From contig NZ_JACMYK010000007.1 in NCBI RefSeq assembly GCF_020889785.1, positions 1 through 64,000 of the forward strand: a stretch of 64,000 nt of DNA, read 5' to 3'. This DNA comes from Bradyrhizobium acaciae. Its GTDB lineage: Bacteria; Pseudomonadota; Alphaproteobacteria; Rhizobiales; Xanthobacteraceae. The notes under the pieces are model-generated. The model was not told where the DNA came from. It searched no databases and saw only the letters and a list, made by a program, of their open reading frames with translations. Positions 26,358 through 35,590 of the stretch are shown here, piece by piece. The position numbers were made by a program, and so were the translations under genes. Position 1 is the first letter of the stretch. The number at the start of each line of letters is the position of its first letter.

Positions 26358-26402
26358 GGCGTTTTCAAGCGAAACGGAAACCGGCTCGCATGAAGAAAAC
26401 GC
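26358..26402. repeat. short repeat, GCGTTTTCAAGCG family (copy 1)
   Basis: GGCGTTTTCAAGCGAAacGG, ACCGGctCGCatGAAGAAAACGC closely matches the first half of the repeat at 55853-55948. It forms a weak dyad GCGTTTTC / GAAAACGC. It lies in the divergent promoter region between acyl-CoA dehydrogenase and LysR genes. Confidence 0.6.
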
Positions 26403-26430
26403 CCGCTGTTGTGGGGCCCCGGTAAACTCC

Positions 26431-26449
26431 CTATGCTGTTTTGTTATAG
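26431..26449. promoter_or_regulatory. LysR-type T-N11-A box
   Basis: CTAT-N11-ATAG (CTAT at 26431-26434, ATAG at 26446-26449) is a dyad with the classical LysR spacing. It lies 32 bases upstream of the LysR start and about 100 bases upstream of the divergent acyl-CoA dehydrogenase operon. Confidence 0.5.
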
Positions 26450-26480
26450 CGTATGAACCTGCCTTCCAGGATTGGCAAGT

Positions 26481-27404
26481 ATGGATTTCCGCCAGCTTAG
26501 GACCTTTGCGTGCGTCGCGGAACTCGGGAGTCTGAGCAAGGCATCCGACACCTTGCGGGTCGCGCAGCCGGCGCTGAGCCGGCAGATCAAGCTGCTGGAG
26601 CACGAGCTGCGCACTGAATTGTTCACGCGCAATGGCCGCGGCATGGTGCTGACCGATGCCGGCCGGCTGCTGCTGGCACGCACCGGCGGTATCGTGCGGC
26701 AGATCGACCAGATCCGCGACGACATCCAGTCCGCCGGCGGCGCGCCGTCCGGCCGCGTCGTGCTCGGGCTGGTGCCGACGGTGAGCTGTGTGATCTCGGC
26801 GCGGCTGGCGCGGCGCACCGTGGAGCGCTATCCCGGCATCTCGCTCTGCATCGTCGAAAGCTACAGCGGCCATCTGATCGAATGGCTGCATCGCGGCGAG
26901 ATGGATCTCGCGGTGATCTATGGTCCGTCGGTCGATCTGCACCTGGCGGTGCAGAGCCTCGGCCGCGACTCGATCGTCGCGGTCGGCCCGCGCGGCAGCG
27001 GGCTGAAGCAGAAGAAGCAGGTCGACATCGGCTGGCTGCTGCGCCAGCGCCTGGTGCTGCCAAGTCATTCGCACGGGCTCCGCGCCATGATCGAGCACGC
27101 AGCGGCGAAGAAGAAGGTCACGCTCGACGTCAAGCTCGAGGCGGATTCGTTCCGGGTGCTGACGAGCCTGGTCGAGGAGGGGCTCGGATACACCATGCTG
27201 CCGCCGTCCTCGGTGCGCGGCGAGGTCGCGGAGGGCCGGCTCGAGACCGCGCCGATCGCGCGGCCGGCACCGCGGCGCGAACTGACTTTGGCCTCGCCGG
27301 TCGAGCATCCCGGCTCCAATGCGATCACGCTGATCGCACGATTGCTGCGCGACGAGGTCGCCGCGTGCCGCGCCGAGGGGCTCTGGGATATCCAGCTCGC
27401 CTGA
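26481..27404 (+). CDS. LysR-family transcriptional regulator
   Basis: 307 residues. The N-terminal HTH is standard (MDFRQLRTFACVAELGSLSKASDTLRVAQPALSRQIKLLEHEL). The periplasmic-binding-like effector domain covers about residues 90-300. It is divergent from the acyl-CoA dehydrogenase/CoA transferase/MaoC operon and probably controls it in response to a pathway acid or CoA ester. ATG 26481 is preferred to an in-frame TTG 9 bases upstream. Confidence 0.92.
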   Translation: MDFRQLRTFACVAELGSLSKASDTLRVAQPALSRQIKLLEHELRTELFTRNGRGMVLTDAGRLLLARTGGIVRQIDQIRDDIQSAGGAPSGRVVLGLVPTVSCVISARLARRTVERYPGISLCIVESYSGHLIEWLHRGEMDLAVIYGPSVDLHLAVQSLGRDSIVAVGPRGSGLKQKKQVDIGWLLRQRLVLPSHSHGLRAMIEHAAAKKKVTLDVKLEADSFRVLTSLVEEGLGYTMLPPSSVRGEVAEGRLETAPIARPAPRRELTLASPVEHPGSNAITLIARLLRDEVAACRAEGLWDIQLA

Positions 27405-27423
27405 GCGCGGTGGCACTGATTTC

Positions 27424-27540
27424 CGTCATTGCGAGCGAAGCGAAGCAATCCATCGCGCGGCATACGCGGAGGCATGGATTGCTTCGTCGCTTCAGCGCAA
27501 AATTGCCTTGCAATCTTGTCGCGAGCTCCTCGCAATGACG
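27424..27540. repeat. palindromic repeat, CGTCATTGCGAG family (copy 1)
   Basis: Perfect 12-bp outer arms, CGTCATTGCGAG and CTCGCAATGACG. The inner part is GAAGCAATCCAT ... ATGGATTGCTTC. It lies between the convergent LysR and TPP-subunit genes. The same family occurs at 28825-28951, and a degraded copy at 16594-16655. Confidence 0.8.
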
Positions 27541-27559
27541 ACGCTGTGTACATTAGATC

Positions 27560-28153
27560 TCAGCTCACCTTGAAGCCGAGATGACTGCGGAAGCGGTTCT
27601 TCAGATAGGCGCCGTCGCGCGGCGGCAGCGCGCGCTCGACTTCGCCGGCCGCGATCCTGATCCGCGCCAGCCGCGGGCCGCCGCCGAGATCGCGCAAGCT
27701 GTTGCGGAAGCGCTCGATGCCGGCCATGTCGGCGATATCGGACACATTGCCGATCCCCGCGCCGGCCGCGATCACCTCTAGCCTGGCGCCGAGGCCGGAG
27801 TGGCTGGGCTGCATCCCGGTCTCGCCGAAATGCCCGTTGTCGAGCACCGCGATCGAGAGGTTGCCGGGCTGCTTGGTCGCGGTGGTCAGGAGGCTGCCGA
27901 TCCCCATCAGCTGCTCGCCGTCGCCGGTGACGACCAGCACCGGCCGCTTCGGCTGCGCCAGCGCGAGGCCGAGCCCGACCATCGCCGCGCCGCCCATCGC
28001 GCCCCAGAGATAGAAATTGCCCGCGTGCTCGCCGGCATCGAACACGTCATAGGACGAGGAGCCGAGCCCGGAGATCACGAGCAGATCGCCGCGGTCGGCG
28101 AGCAGCGCCTTCACGGCGGCGCGGCGGTCGAGGGTGCCAAGTGTGATGGACAT
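27560..28153 (-). CDS. TPP-binding subunit, sulfopyruvate/phosphonopyruvate decarboxylase-like (ComE-type beta)
   Basis: 197 residues equal to the C-terminal TPP domain of a decarboxylase. The TPP/Mg motif is VTGDGEQLMGIGSLLT ... IAVLDNGHFGETG. Split enzymes of this size pair with a separate PYR-domain subunit, found here immediately upstream with a 1-base ATGA overlap. Known pairs decarboxylate sulfopyruvate (ComDE, coenzyme M synthesis) or phosphonopyruvate. The substrate here is open. Confidence 0.82.
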   Translation of the reverse strand: MSITLGTLDRRAAVKALLADRGDLLVISGLGSSSYDVFDAGEHAGNFYLWGAMGGAAMVGLGLALAQPKRPVLVVTGDGEQLMGIGSLLTTATKQPGNLSIAVLDNGHFGETGMQPSHSGLGARLEVIAAGAGIGNVSDIADMAGIERFRNSLRDLGGGPRLARIRIAAGEVERALPPRDGAYLKNRFRSHLGFKVS

Positions 28154-28713
28154 CAGTGCGTCTCCTTGGTCCACTTCTTGCGGCCGATCATCCGCTGCGA
28201 GATCAAGACCGCGACCTGCTGGTCGCCGTCATAGGCGAGCGAGGCCGCAGCCGAGATCACTTCCTCGGCGTCGTCGGGATTCTCCAGCCGCAGCACCGTG
28301 GTGCCCATGATCTCGAAGGCCTGCGGCGTCGCGCGGCCCATCGGGATCTGCCAGGGATTGAACTCGGCCCATTCGCCGCGCATCGTCACCAGCGTCAGCA
28401 GCGGGAAGCGGCAGCTCGCCATCAGCGACAGCATGTTGACGCAGTTGCCGACACCGCTCGATTGCATCAACAGCACGGCGCGGTCGCCGCCGAGCCAGGC
28501 GCCGGCGGCCATCGCCACGCCTTCCTCCTCGGTCGTCAGCACCGTGGTCTTGATGTCGGCATCCGCGTGCGACAGCTTGATCAGCTTGGAGTGTCCCGCA
28601 TCCGGGACGTAGGACACCTGTGCGACGCCGAAGCTCTTCAGCGTGCGGTAGATCGCAACCGGCCAGTCGCTGCCGGTCGCGCTGTCCTGGTGAACGGCAA
28701 TCTGGTCCATCAT
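28153..28713 (-). CDS. PYR-domain subunit, sulfopyruvate/phosphonopyruvate decarboxylase-like (ComD-type alpha)
   Basis: 186 residues. It is the N-terminal half of a TPP decarboxylase, with the cofactor-activating Glu in TTEEEGVAMAAGAWLGG. Its SYVPDAGHSKLIKL and MQSSGVGNCVNMLSLM segments resemble ComD. Its stop codon overlaps the start of the TPP-binding subunit. Two ATGs at 28708-28713 are possible starts. Together the genes give one complete enzyme, probably an alpha/beta oligomer. Confidence 0.82.
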   Translation of the reverse strand: MMDQIAVHQDSATGSDWPVAIYRTLKSFGVAQVSYVPDAGHSKLIKLSHADADIKTTVLTTEEEGVAMAAGAWLGGDRAVLLMQSSGVGNCVNMLSLMASCRFPLLTLVTMRGEWAEFNPWQIPMGRATPQAFEIMGTTVLRLENPDDAEEVISAAASLAYDGDQQVAVLISQRMIGRKKWTKETH

Positions 28714-28824
28714 GGCCTCGGTCTGGGGACGCGCATGGGCGCGTCCTCACACCGGAAGCATTAGCGTACGGGGCGGTTTAGCTCCCGTCGCATCTGTTTC
28801 GTGCAGCTATGCCGGAATTGTATA

Positions 28825-28951
28825 CCCCGTCATTGCGAGCCAACGGGTCGCGCGAATGCGCGCCCGATGACAGGCTCGGCGAAGCAATCCATCCATCCGC
28901 ATGCGTGGACGGATGGATTGCTTCGTCGCTTCGCTCCTCGCAATGACGGGG
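28825..28951. repeat. palindromic repeat, CGTCATTGCGAG family (copy 2)
   Basis: Outer arms CCCCGTCATTGCGAG and CTCGCAATGACGGGG are perfect over 15 bp. An inner hairpin GAAGCAATCCATCC / GGATGGATTGCTTC is perfect over 14 bp. It begins 111 bases upstream of the ComD-type gene and ends 15 bases past the stop of the PEP-mutase family gene. Confidence 0.82.
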
Positions 28952-28966
28952 CAGACGATCTCCCGT

Positions 28967-29770
28967 TCAGGCATTCGGCTGCAGGAACGTGCCGTACTGC
29001 TTGCTGGTGGCGACCGCGGCCGCGGCCTGTCCGATGGCACGCATCGCCGCCATCATCGGCCACGGCCCAAGGCTCACCCTGCGGACACCGACGCGGGCAA
29101 GGTCCCTGATTTCGGGGACACCTTGCGTCACCATGATGTTGACCGGCAGCGGCGTGAGCTGAACGAATTTCTCGATCAGCGCGAGGTCGGTCAGTCCGGG
29201 TACGAAGATTCCATCGGCGCCGGCATCAGCATAGACCTTGGCACGCTTTGCCGCTTCATTCAGGCATTGCTCCGGCGAACCGAACTTCAGCAGAAACGGG
29301 TCGGTTCGGGCATTGATGAAGAGGTGAATTCCGAGTGTTTGCGCGGTGTCGCGCACAGCCCCGATCTTCGTGGCATGCTGCGCGGGATCAGCGAGTTGCC
29401 GCTTTCCGCCAACAAGCCCGTCCTCGATATTGATGCCGATGGCGCCGGCCTTCAGGATCCGGGCCGCCGAGTTCGCGGCTGCCTCCGCCGTGTCGCCATA
29501 GCCTGCCTCCAGATCGATCGATACCGGAACCGGGACCGAAGCGGTCATCCGCGAGACCAGGCCCTCGACCATGCCGAGCGGGGCGTTTTCTCCGTCGGCA
29601 TAGCCGAGCGCGGCTGCGACGGCGCCGCTGCTGGTCGCGACCGCCGGCGAGGACTTCGCGATCGCCTTGGCGGTGGCGACGTCCCAGGCGTTGAACAGCA
29701 CGAGCGGATCGCCCTGCTTGTGAAGACCGTGAAACGCTTCGGCATATTGCTGCTGTCTTGTGGCGTCCAT
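28967..29770 (-). CDS. isocitrate lyase / PEP mutase family protein
   Basis: 267 residues in a (beta/alpha)8 barrel. Mg-binding acidic residues are visible in VSIDLEAGYGD and INIEDGLVGGKR. The loop that marks true PEP mutase (EDK-x5-NS) is absent, so it is more likely an oxaloacetate decarboxylase, 2-methylisocitrate lyase-like or uncharacterised member. AGGAG lies 8 bases before ATG 29768-29770; a GTG 9 bases earlier overlaps that site. It is separated from the decarboxylase pair by a repeat, so a shared phosphonate role is not supported. Confidence 0.85.
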   Translation of the reverse strand: MDATRQQQYAEAFHGLHKQGDPLVLFNAWDVATAKAIAKSSPAVATSSGAVAAALGYADGENAPLGMVEGLVSRMTASVPVPVSIDLEAGYGDTAEAAANSAARILKAGAIGINIEDGLVGGKRQLADPAQHATKIGAVRDTAQTLGIHLFINARTDPFLLKFGSPEQCLNEAAKRAKVYADAGADGIFVPGLTDLALIEKFVQLTPLPVNIMVTQGVPEIRDLARVGVRRVSLGPWPMMAAMRAIGQAAAAVATSKQYGTFLQPNA

Positions 29771-29893
29771 TGCGCGCACTCCTGTTCAGAGAATCTGATG
29801 ACGTTGTCGTCAACGCCGCCCTGGTCGGGCATCCGTGCCAAAGGCGGCGATTTCGTTCGGCAGGTGGCGCTGACCAGCGTCCGCCATCTGCGT

Positions 29894-30793
29894 TCAATCG
29901 GGGGCGTGGGTCTTGAACCATTCCATGATCAGGCCGGTGACCTCGGCCTCACGCTCGAGGTGCGGGAAGTGCCCGACATCGGGCAGGACAACGCGCTGAT
30001 GTGGCCCCTTGAAGAGCGGCTCTTCCTTCATCGAATACCGCGCCGTCGGATCGTTGCCGCCATAAATCGTCAGCGTCGGCGTATGCATGTCGGTGATCGG
30101 CAGCCGGCCCACAACGCCCGCATCGACCAGGCCATTGTAGTATTTCAGCGCCGCCTTCATCGTGCCTGGAGAGCTGAGCGTCTCCTTGACCGAGCGGAGA
30201 TGCTCGTCGTTCTCGAGGGTCGGCGACCACAACTTCCAAAGGTAGTCGACGAAGGGAAGTCCCTCGATGTTGACCGCCGAGTGAGCGCCAGGCACCGTAA
30301 AGAAATAGACATGGAAGACCGATCGAACGGCATCGGGATCGCTCCTTAGGCTCGGGATTGTGATCGGGTGCGCGGTGTTCATCACCACCGCGGCCTTGAT
30401 CGCCGACGGCGCCGTGGCCAGCGCCTGAAAGGTCGACGTGCCGCCCCAATCCATGCCGACGACGCGCGCCTGTCCGTCGTCGCTCAGCGCCGCGATCAGC
30501 GCTTCGAGATCCCTGCCCAGCGCGATCGGATCGAAGATGCCGTCGGCCGGAATCTCGGTCGGCGCATAGCCCCGCAGGAACGGCGCAACCGCGCGATAGC
30601 CGGCATCGGCGAACACCCGCAATTGCTTTCGATACGACCAGGCATTGTCGGGGAAGCCGTGCATGAACATGACGAGCGGACCGCTGCCCTGTTCGAGATA
30701 GGCAAACCGCACGCCGTTGGCCTGCACGTATTTCAGCGCGGGTTCGCTGCCGGCGGCCTCAGGCGTTGCCAATGCGGTGCTTCGGATCGTCAT
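29894..30793 (-). CDS. alpha/beta hydrolase, epoxide hydrolase/dehalogenase-like
   Basis: 299 residues. The oxyanion motif is MHGFPDNAWSY, the nucleophile Asp is in VVGMDWGGTS, and the His is in VLPDVGHFPHLE. An Asp nucleophile rather than Ser points to epoxide hydrolase or haloalkane dehalogenase chemistry. GGAG precedes ATG 30791-30793; the longer frame to 30850 reads through the operator. It is divergent from the MarR regulator, which probably represses it. Confidence 0.87.
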   Translation of the reverse strand: MTIRSTALATPEAAGSEPALKYVQANGVRFAYLEQGSGPLVMFMHGFPDNAWSYRKQLRVFADAGYRAVAPFLRGYAPTEIPADGIFDPIALGRDLEALIAALSDDGQARVVGMDWGGTSTFQALATAPSAIKAAVVMNTAHPITIPSLRSDPDAVRSVFHVYFFTVPGAHSAVNIEGLPFVDYLWKLWSPTLENDEHLRSVKETLSSPGTMKAALKYYNGLVDAGVVGRLPITDMHTPTLTIYGGNDPTARYSMKEEPLFKGPHQRVVLPDVGHFPHLEREAEVTGLIMEWFKTHAPD

Positions 30794-30831
30794 CGCTGTT
30801 CTCCATTTTGGTCTTGCCTGCTTTCCGATAA

Positions 30832-30852
30832 ATATGTGCGTAGCGCACATAT
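30832..30852. promoter_or_regulatory. MarR-type operator, site 1
   Basis: Perfect 9-bp inverted repeat ATATGTGCG and CGCACATAT around TAG. It lies 38 bases upstream of the hydrolase start and is one of two similar sites in the divergent gap. Confidence 0.72.
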
Positions 30853-30869
30853 ATGGTCAAGTTGTTTTT

Positions 30870-30884
30870 TGTGCGCAGCGCACA
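30870..30884. promoter_or_regulatory. MarR-type operator, site 2
   Basis: Perfect 6-bp inverted repeat TGTGCG and CGCACA around CAG, centred 35 bases from site 1 and 13 bases before the MarR start. The shared core TGTGCG-nAG-CGCACA identifies both as sites for the same protein. Confidence 0.7.
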
Positions 30885-30897
30885 TATTATTCACCGC

Positions 30898-31407
30898 ATG
30901 GAAAACGGAATCGCCAATCTGCTGGGCGCGTTTTCGCTCGCCGTCATGGATCGGATCGAGCAAGGCGCGCGCGAGGTGGTCGGCCGCGGCGGCGAGACGC
31001 CCGCGGCGCTCATCGTCATCGGCTACGGCCAGGGCATGACCAACGACAAGCTGCGGCGGATCCTCGGCCTGTCGCATTCCGGAACGGTCCGGCTGGTCGA
31101 CCGTCTGGTTTCGGATCGGCTCGTCGAGCGCCGGGCGGGAAAGGACGGCCGCGAGGTCGCCTTGCACCTGACGGCGTCAGGCGCTGCGTCGCGCAACGAA
31201 TTGCTGGCGTCGCGGATATCAGCCGTGACGTCGCTGCTGGACGTGCTGTCGTCGGCAGAACGAAAGCAGCTCGCAACGCTGATCCGCGAGTTGCTGGCTA
31301 GGCAGGATACATCAGAGATGGATCGCTTCACGATCTGCCGGATGTGCGACGACAGGGTCTGCACCAACTGTCCGTTGCCGACCAGCAAGGGCCAGCACGC
31401 GCGCTAG
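30898..31407 (+). CDS. MarR-family transcriptional regulator with C-terminal Cys motif
   Basis: 169 residues. The winged helix is clear (NDKLRRILGLSHSGTVRLVDRLVSDRLVERRAGKDGREVALHLT). The tail has FTICRMCDDRVCTNCPL, a C-x2-C-x4-C-x2-C cluster that could bind zinc or sense oxidants, unusual for the family. ATG 30898 follows operator site 2 closely, fitting autoregulation. Upstream in-frame codons from 30853 run through the operator and are unlikely to be translated. Confidence 0.88.
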   Translation: MENGIANLLGAFSLAVMDRIEQGAREVVGRGGETPAALIVIGYGQGMTNDKLRRILGLSHSGTVRLVDRLVSDRLVERRAGKDGREVALHLTASGAASRNELLASRISAVTSLLDVLSSAERKQLATLIRELLARQDTSEMDRFTICRMCDDRVCTNCPLPTSKGQHAR

Positions 31408-31721
31408 CAGGCGATGCCTTGCAGGGCCAGCGGGCGAGAGGCCGCGCTCAAGCAGCCTGCGGGCTCGCGCGCGAATAGATCGCTCCCGTGCCGGCGCCGT
31501 TTCAAGCCTTTTGACCGGGAAGGCGAGCGATGGCCGCTTCCGCCGCGGTTGCCACCTTATCCCTATGTCTCCCTGTGTCCTTGTGGAGCGTCTGATGCGC
31601 GAGACCTAGGGGCGAATTTTTGATCTGGATCATGGAGCCGTTCCATCCAGGGAATACAGATTGAGATAACCCTTGCCGCACAAGGGGCGTCTCAACGGGA
31701 AGAACTCCAGGGATCATTGAT
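31408..31721. promoter_or_regulatory. intergenic region with an FNR/FixK-type box
   Basis: No gene is seen in this 314-base gap. At 31620-31633 TTGATCTGGATCAT closely matches the anaerobox TTGAT-N4-ATCAA (one mismatch at the end), 89 bases upstream of the GTG of the symporter operon. This suggests FixK or FNR control under low oxygen. No other motif stands out. Confidence 0.6.
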
Positions 31722-32024
31722 GTGATTAATCTCGCAAGGATTGAACGCGACCCGAACTACCGGGAGCTCGTGCGCCGGCGGTCGTCGCTGGGTTGGGGGT
31801 TGTCGCTGGTCATGCTCGTCGTCTATTTCGGCTTCATCGTGCTGGTGGCGTATGCGCCGAAATTTCTGGGCACGCCACTGGGCAGCGGCGTGATGACGAT
31901 CGGCATTCCGATCGGTCTGTCCGTCATCGCGCTCGCCTTCATTCTGACGGGCATCTACGTCCGCCGGGCGAATTCCAGCTACGACGTGCTCGTTCGCAAG
32001 ATTGTCGAGGAGAACCGGTCGTGA
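31722..32024 (+). CDS. DUF485 membrane protein, symporter partner (YjcH-like)
   Basis: 100 residues with two membrane helices ([19 protein letters not shown] and [24 protein letters not shown]). Its position directly before an ActP-like symporter, with a 4-base overlap (GTGA), is the conserved yjcH-actP arrangement. The start is GTG at 31722 with AGGGA upstream; the nearby ATG is out of frame. It probably helps assemble or regulate the symporter. Confidence 0.88.
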   Translation: MINLARIERDPNYRELVRRRSSLGWGLSLVMLVVYFGFIVLVAYAPKFLGTPLGSGVMTIGIPIGLSVIALAFILTGIYVRRANSSYDVLVRKIVEENRS

Positions 32025-33712
32025 AGAAGATCTCGTGGCTGCTGACGATTTTCCTCATCGTCATACCGACTTTCGCGCTTGCCGCAGGTTCCGTCGAAGG
32101 CGGCTCGAAGCAGGCGGTCAACTGGTCGGCGATCGGCATGTTCGTCGGCTTCGTCATGCTAACGCTTTTCATCACCTATTGGGCCGCCAAACGGACCGCG
32201 TCGGCTGCGGATTTCTACTCTGCCGGCGGTGGGATCACTGGCTTCCAGAACGGACTGGCGATCGCCGGTGATTACATGTCGGCGGCGTCTTTCCTCGGCA
32301 TCTCGGGCCTCGTCTACACGTCCGGCTATGATGGCCTGATCTATTCGGTGGGCTGGCTCGTGGGGTGGCCGATCGTCACGTTCCTGATTGCCGAGCAGCT
32401 GCGCAACCTTGGCAAGTTCACCTTCGCCGACGTCACCTCGTTCCGGCTGGGACAGACCGACATCCGCATCCTGGCGGCGTGCGGCTCGCTGGTCACCGTT
32501 GCGTTCTACCTGATCGCCCAGATGGTCGGTGCCGGAAAGCTCATTCAGTTGCTGTTCGGCCTCGATTACTGGATCGCGGTGGTGCTCGTCGGCGGTCTGA
32601 TGATGGTCTATGTGACCTTCGGGGGGATGAAAGCAACGACCTGGGTGCAGATCATCAAGGCCGTGCTGCTGCTCGCGGGCGCGACGTTCATGGCCGGAGC
32701 CGTTCTGTACAAGTTCGGATTCAGCCCGGAAGCGCTGTTTGCCAAGGCAACCGAGGTGCATCCCAAGAAGCTCGCGATCATGGAGCCCGGGACCCTGATC
32801 TCCAATCCGCTATCGGCGATCTCGCTCGGCCTCGCGCTGATGTTTGGAACGGCCGGCCTGCCGCACATCCTGATGCGCTTCTTCACGGTGAAGGACGCTC
32901 AGGCTGCCCGCAAGTCTGTGTTCTATGCCACGGGCTTCATCGGCTATTTCTACATCCTGACCTTCATCATCGGCTTCGGCGCGATCACGCTCGTGTCAAC
33001 CGATGCGCTGTTCCTTGACGGTTCCATCCTGGAGAAGACCAAGAGCGGCATCGCGGCGATCAAGGGCGGCTCGAACATGGCGGCGATCCATCTCGCGAAT
33101 GCGGTGGGTGGCAACCTGTTTCTCGGCTTCATCTCGGCCGTCGCCTTTGCCACGATCCTGGCGGTGGTGTCTGGTTTGGCGCTGGCCGGCGCATCGTCGA
33201 TCAGTCACGACCTCTACGGCATGGTGATCAAGGGCGGTGCCGCCAATGAACAGGACGAGATCCGGGTCTCGAAGATTGCGACGCTGGTGCTTGGCGTGCT
33301 TGCGATCTTTCTGGGTATCGTGTTCGAGAACCAGAACGTCGCATTCATGGTCGGTCTTGCGTTTGCCATCGCGGCTTCCTGCAATTTCCCCGTGTTGGTG
33401 ATGTCGATCTTCTGGAAGGGCCTGACGACGCGCGGCGCGCTGGTCGGCGGCTTCCTTGGCCTCGTCAGCGCTGTGGTCGGCGTCGTGCTGTCGCCGGCCG
33501 TGTGGGAGGCGACCCTGGGCTACGCCAAGGGTTCGGCACCGATCAAGCTGGATAATCCCGCGCTGTTTTCGATGGCGATCGCCTTTGCCGGAATCTGGTT
33601 GTTCTCGATCCTCGATCGCAGCAAGCGGGCGTCCATCGACCGCGACGGCTTTGATGCGCAATTTGTCAGGAGTCAGACCGGCATCGGGGCTGCCTCCGCC
33701 ACGACGCATTGA
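32021..33712 (+). CDS. actP: ActP-like sodium:solute (cation/acetate) symporter
   Basis: 563 residues. A signal-peptide-like first helix ([22 protein letters not shown]) is followed by about 13 membrane segments. SSF family signatures are [33 protein letters not shown] and [16 protein letters not shown]. Substrates of ActP are acetate and other short carboxylates. The start is GTG overlapping the DUF485 stop, with GAGGAG upstream. The longer frame from 31793 is the antisense-like part of DUF485 and is excluded. Confidence 0.9.
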   Translation: MKKISWLLTIFLIVIPTFALAAGSVEGGSKQAVNWSAIGMFVGFVMLTLFITYWAAKRTASAADFYSAGGGITGFQNGLAIAGDYMSAASFLGISGLVYTSGYDGLIYSVGWLVGWPIVTFLIAEQLRNLGKFTFADVTSFRLGQTDIRILAACGSLVTVAFYLIAQMVGAGKLIQLLFGLDYWIAVVLVGGLMMVYVTFGGMKATTWVQIIKAVLLLAGATFMAGAVLYKFGFSPEALFAKATEVHPKKLAIMEPGTLISNPLSAISLGLALMFGTAGLPHILMRFFTVKDAQAARKSVFYATGFIGYFYILTFIIGFGAITLVSTDALFLDGSILEKTKSGIAAIKGGSNMAAIHLANAVGGNLFLGFISAVAFATILAVVSGLALAGASSISHDLYGMVIKGGAANEQDEIRVSKIATLVLGVLAIFLGIVFENQNVAFMVGLAFAIAASCNFPVLVMSIFWKGLTTRGALVGGFLGLVSAVVGVVLSPAVWEATLGYAKGSAPIKLDNPALFSMAIAFAGIWLFSILDRSKRASIDRDGFDAQFVRSQTGIGAASATTH

Positions 33713-33786
33713 AACAGGCGTTGATCTGGTACCGGCTGGGTTCATAACCCGCCGGTACCGCCTCCCGGCCGGCCCTCAGAACCGAC

Positions 33787-35589
33787 ATGCCCAAGGCGTT
33801 CGACATCAGCAATGCCCCTTACGATCGCCTTGCGCCGGGCGAGGCCGAGATGCTGCGGGCGTCGCTGGATGTCGCCTACTTTCGTCCCGGTGAAGTGATC
33901 CTCGGCAAGGGAGTGCCCGCGGATGCGCTCCATGTCATCATCAAGGGCACGGTCGAGGAGCGGGACGCCGCCGGGTTGGTGGCCCTGCTCGGCCACACCG
34001 ATACCTTTGACAGCCGTGCGCTCGTCCACGATCAGAACGGGCACACGTTTCTGGCACGCGATGAGACGCTTTGCTATACCATTCCCCGCAAGGTCGCGCT
34101 CGACCTGATCAGGTCGAACCCGCGCTTTGCGGCGTTCTTCTACCGCGAGATATCGCAGAAGCTGGATGAACTCGCCAACGACGAGGAGGCGAAGCGTTAC
34201 GGCTCGCTGATGTACGCCAAGGTGGGCGAGCTTTTCCTGCATCCTCCGGCATTTATCGCCGTGGAGGATACCATCGAGACCGCCGGCCATCTGATGCGCC
34301 AGATCGACAGCAATGCGCTGTTCGTTCGCGATGGTGAGCGGGTCGGCATCATTACGGGCATGAGCCTGTCAAAGGCGGTGGTGCTGCGGCGCGAGTCGAC
34401 CCAGATCCCGGTGGGCCTGCTCGCGAGTTTCGACATCGTATCGGTCCGTCGCGACGATTTCGTGTCCTCAGCTCTCCTGCTCATGACGAAACACAACAAG
34501 CGGCGGCTTGCAGTGAAAGACGGCGAACAGTTCGTCGGCATTCTGGAGGAGATCGACCTGCTGGGATTTCTGGCAGGAAGCGCCCAGGTCACGGCCGGTC
34601 GTATCGACCGGGCCTTGAACCAGCGGGATTTGGCCGTCGCGGCGCGCGAGATCGAAGCGCAAACACGGGCGTTGCGGCGACAAGGTGTCAAGGTGGAGGT
34701 GATCGCTGAGATCGTCTCCGACCTCAACAGGCGCCTGCTGTCGAGGCTGTTCGAAATGGTAGCGCCGCACGAGCTGCGCAGCGGCAGCTGCCTTATCGTG
34801 ATGGGCAGTGAGGGGCGCGGCGAGCAAACCATGCGCACCGACCAGGACAATGGTCTCATCCTGTCCGCCCCAGTCGACGCAGGAACTCTTGAAGCGTTCC
34901 GGGGCGCTTTCTCCGGCGCTCTGCGGAGTTTCGGTTTTCCGCCCTGTCCCGGCAACGTCATGGTGAGCAATCCGGCGTGGTCCAGACCGCTTCCCGAATA
35001 CCTCGCGGATTTTCGTCGCTGGGTCGCGCTCCCCGACGAGACCGCCCACATGAATGTCGCCATCATCTACGATGCGCAAGCGATCGCCGGCAATGCGCAG
35101 CTGCTCGACGGTGCCAAGGCGGAGCTGATCGACCTGATACGGGGCGAGCAGGCCTTTCTGGCCCATTTCGCGCGCGCGATCGATGCTTTCGAAACGCCAA
35201 TCGGCCTGTTCAACCAGCTGATCACGTCTGAAGGCTCCGGGGATGCGCTCGATCTCAAGAAGGGCGGCATCTTTCCCATCGTCCACGGCGTTCGCAGCCT
35301 GGCGCTGGAGCAGGGGCTGCGCGAGGCCTCCACCGACCAGCGGATATCCCGGCTGTGCGAGTTGGGCGTATTACGCGCCGAGTTTGGACGCGACCTGAAG
35401 CAAGCCTTCCGGTTCTTGCTGATGCTCCGGCTCGATGGACAACTGGCTGCGTCCGCCGGCACGTCGGGCACGCTGGTGAGGCCGGCGCATCTGTCCAGCA
35501 TGGAACGTCATCTGCTGCGCGACGCACTCCAGGTGGTGAAGCAGTTTCGCGAGATGATCCGGCACCACTTCAAGCTTACGATGTTCTAG
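33787..35589 (+). CDS. cNMP-binding/CBS/DUF294 nucleotidyltransferase-like signalling protein
   Basis: 600 residues. An N-terminal cyclic-nucleotide-binding domain (about 1-125) precedes two CBS motifs (about 155-270). Next is a GlnD-like nucleotidyltransferase with GSEGRGEQTMRTDQDNGL (metal residues D-x-D), then a DUF294 C-terminal helical domain. This domain order is regularly found with sodium:solute symporters and a DnaQ-like exonuclease. It likely senses nucleotides to control uptake. No product has been shown for this group to my knowledge. Confidence 0.88.
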   Translation: MPKAFDISNAPYDRLAPGEAEMLRASLDVAYFRPGEVILGKGVPADALHVIIKGTVEERDAAGLVALLGHTDTFDSRALVHDQNGHTFLARDETLCYTIPRKVALDLIRSNPRFAAFFYREISQKLDELANDEEAKRYGSLMYAKVGELFLHPPAFIAVEDTIETAGHLMRQIDSNALFVRDGERVGIITGMSLSKAVVLRRESTQIPVGLLASFDIVSVRRDDFVSSALLLMTKHNKRRLAVKDGEQFVGILEEIDLLGFLAGSAQVTAGRIDRALNQRDLAVAAREIEAQTRALRRQGVKVEVIAEIVSDLNRRLLSRLFEMVAPHELRSGSCLIVMGSEGRGEQTMRTDQDNGLILSAPVDAGTLEAFRGAFSGALRSFGFPPCPGNVMVSNPAWSRPLPEYLADFRRWVALPDETAHMNVAIIYDAQAIAGNAQLLDGAKAELIDLIRGEQAFLAHFARAIDAFETPIGLFNQLITSEGSGDALDLKKGGIFPIVHGVRSLALEQGLREASTDQRISRLCELGVLRAEFGRDLKQAFRFLLMLRLDGQLAASAGTSGTLVRPAHLSSMERHLLRDALQVVKQFREMIRHHFKLTMF

Positions 35590-35590
35590 G

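Noticed and set aside
28967..29770. Phosphonate pathway (PEP mutase plus phosphonopyruvate decarboxylase)
   Set aside because: The PEP-mutase-family protein lacks the EDK-x5-NS loop and is separated from the decarboxylase genes by a repeat.
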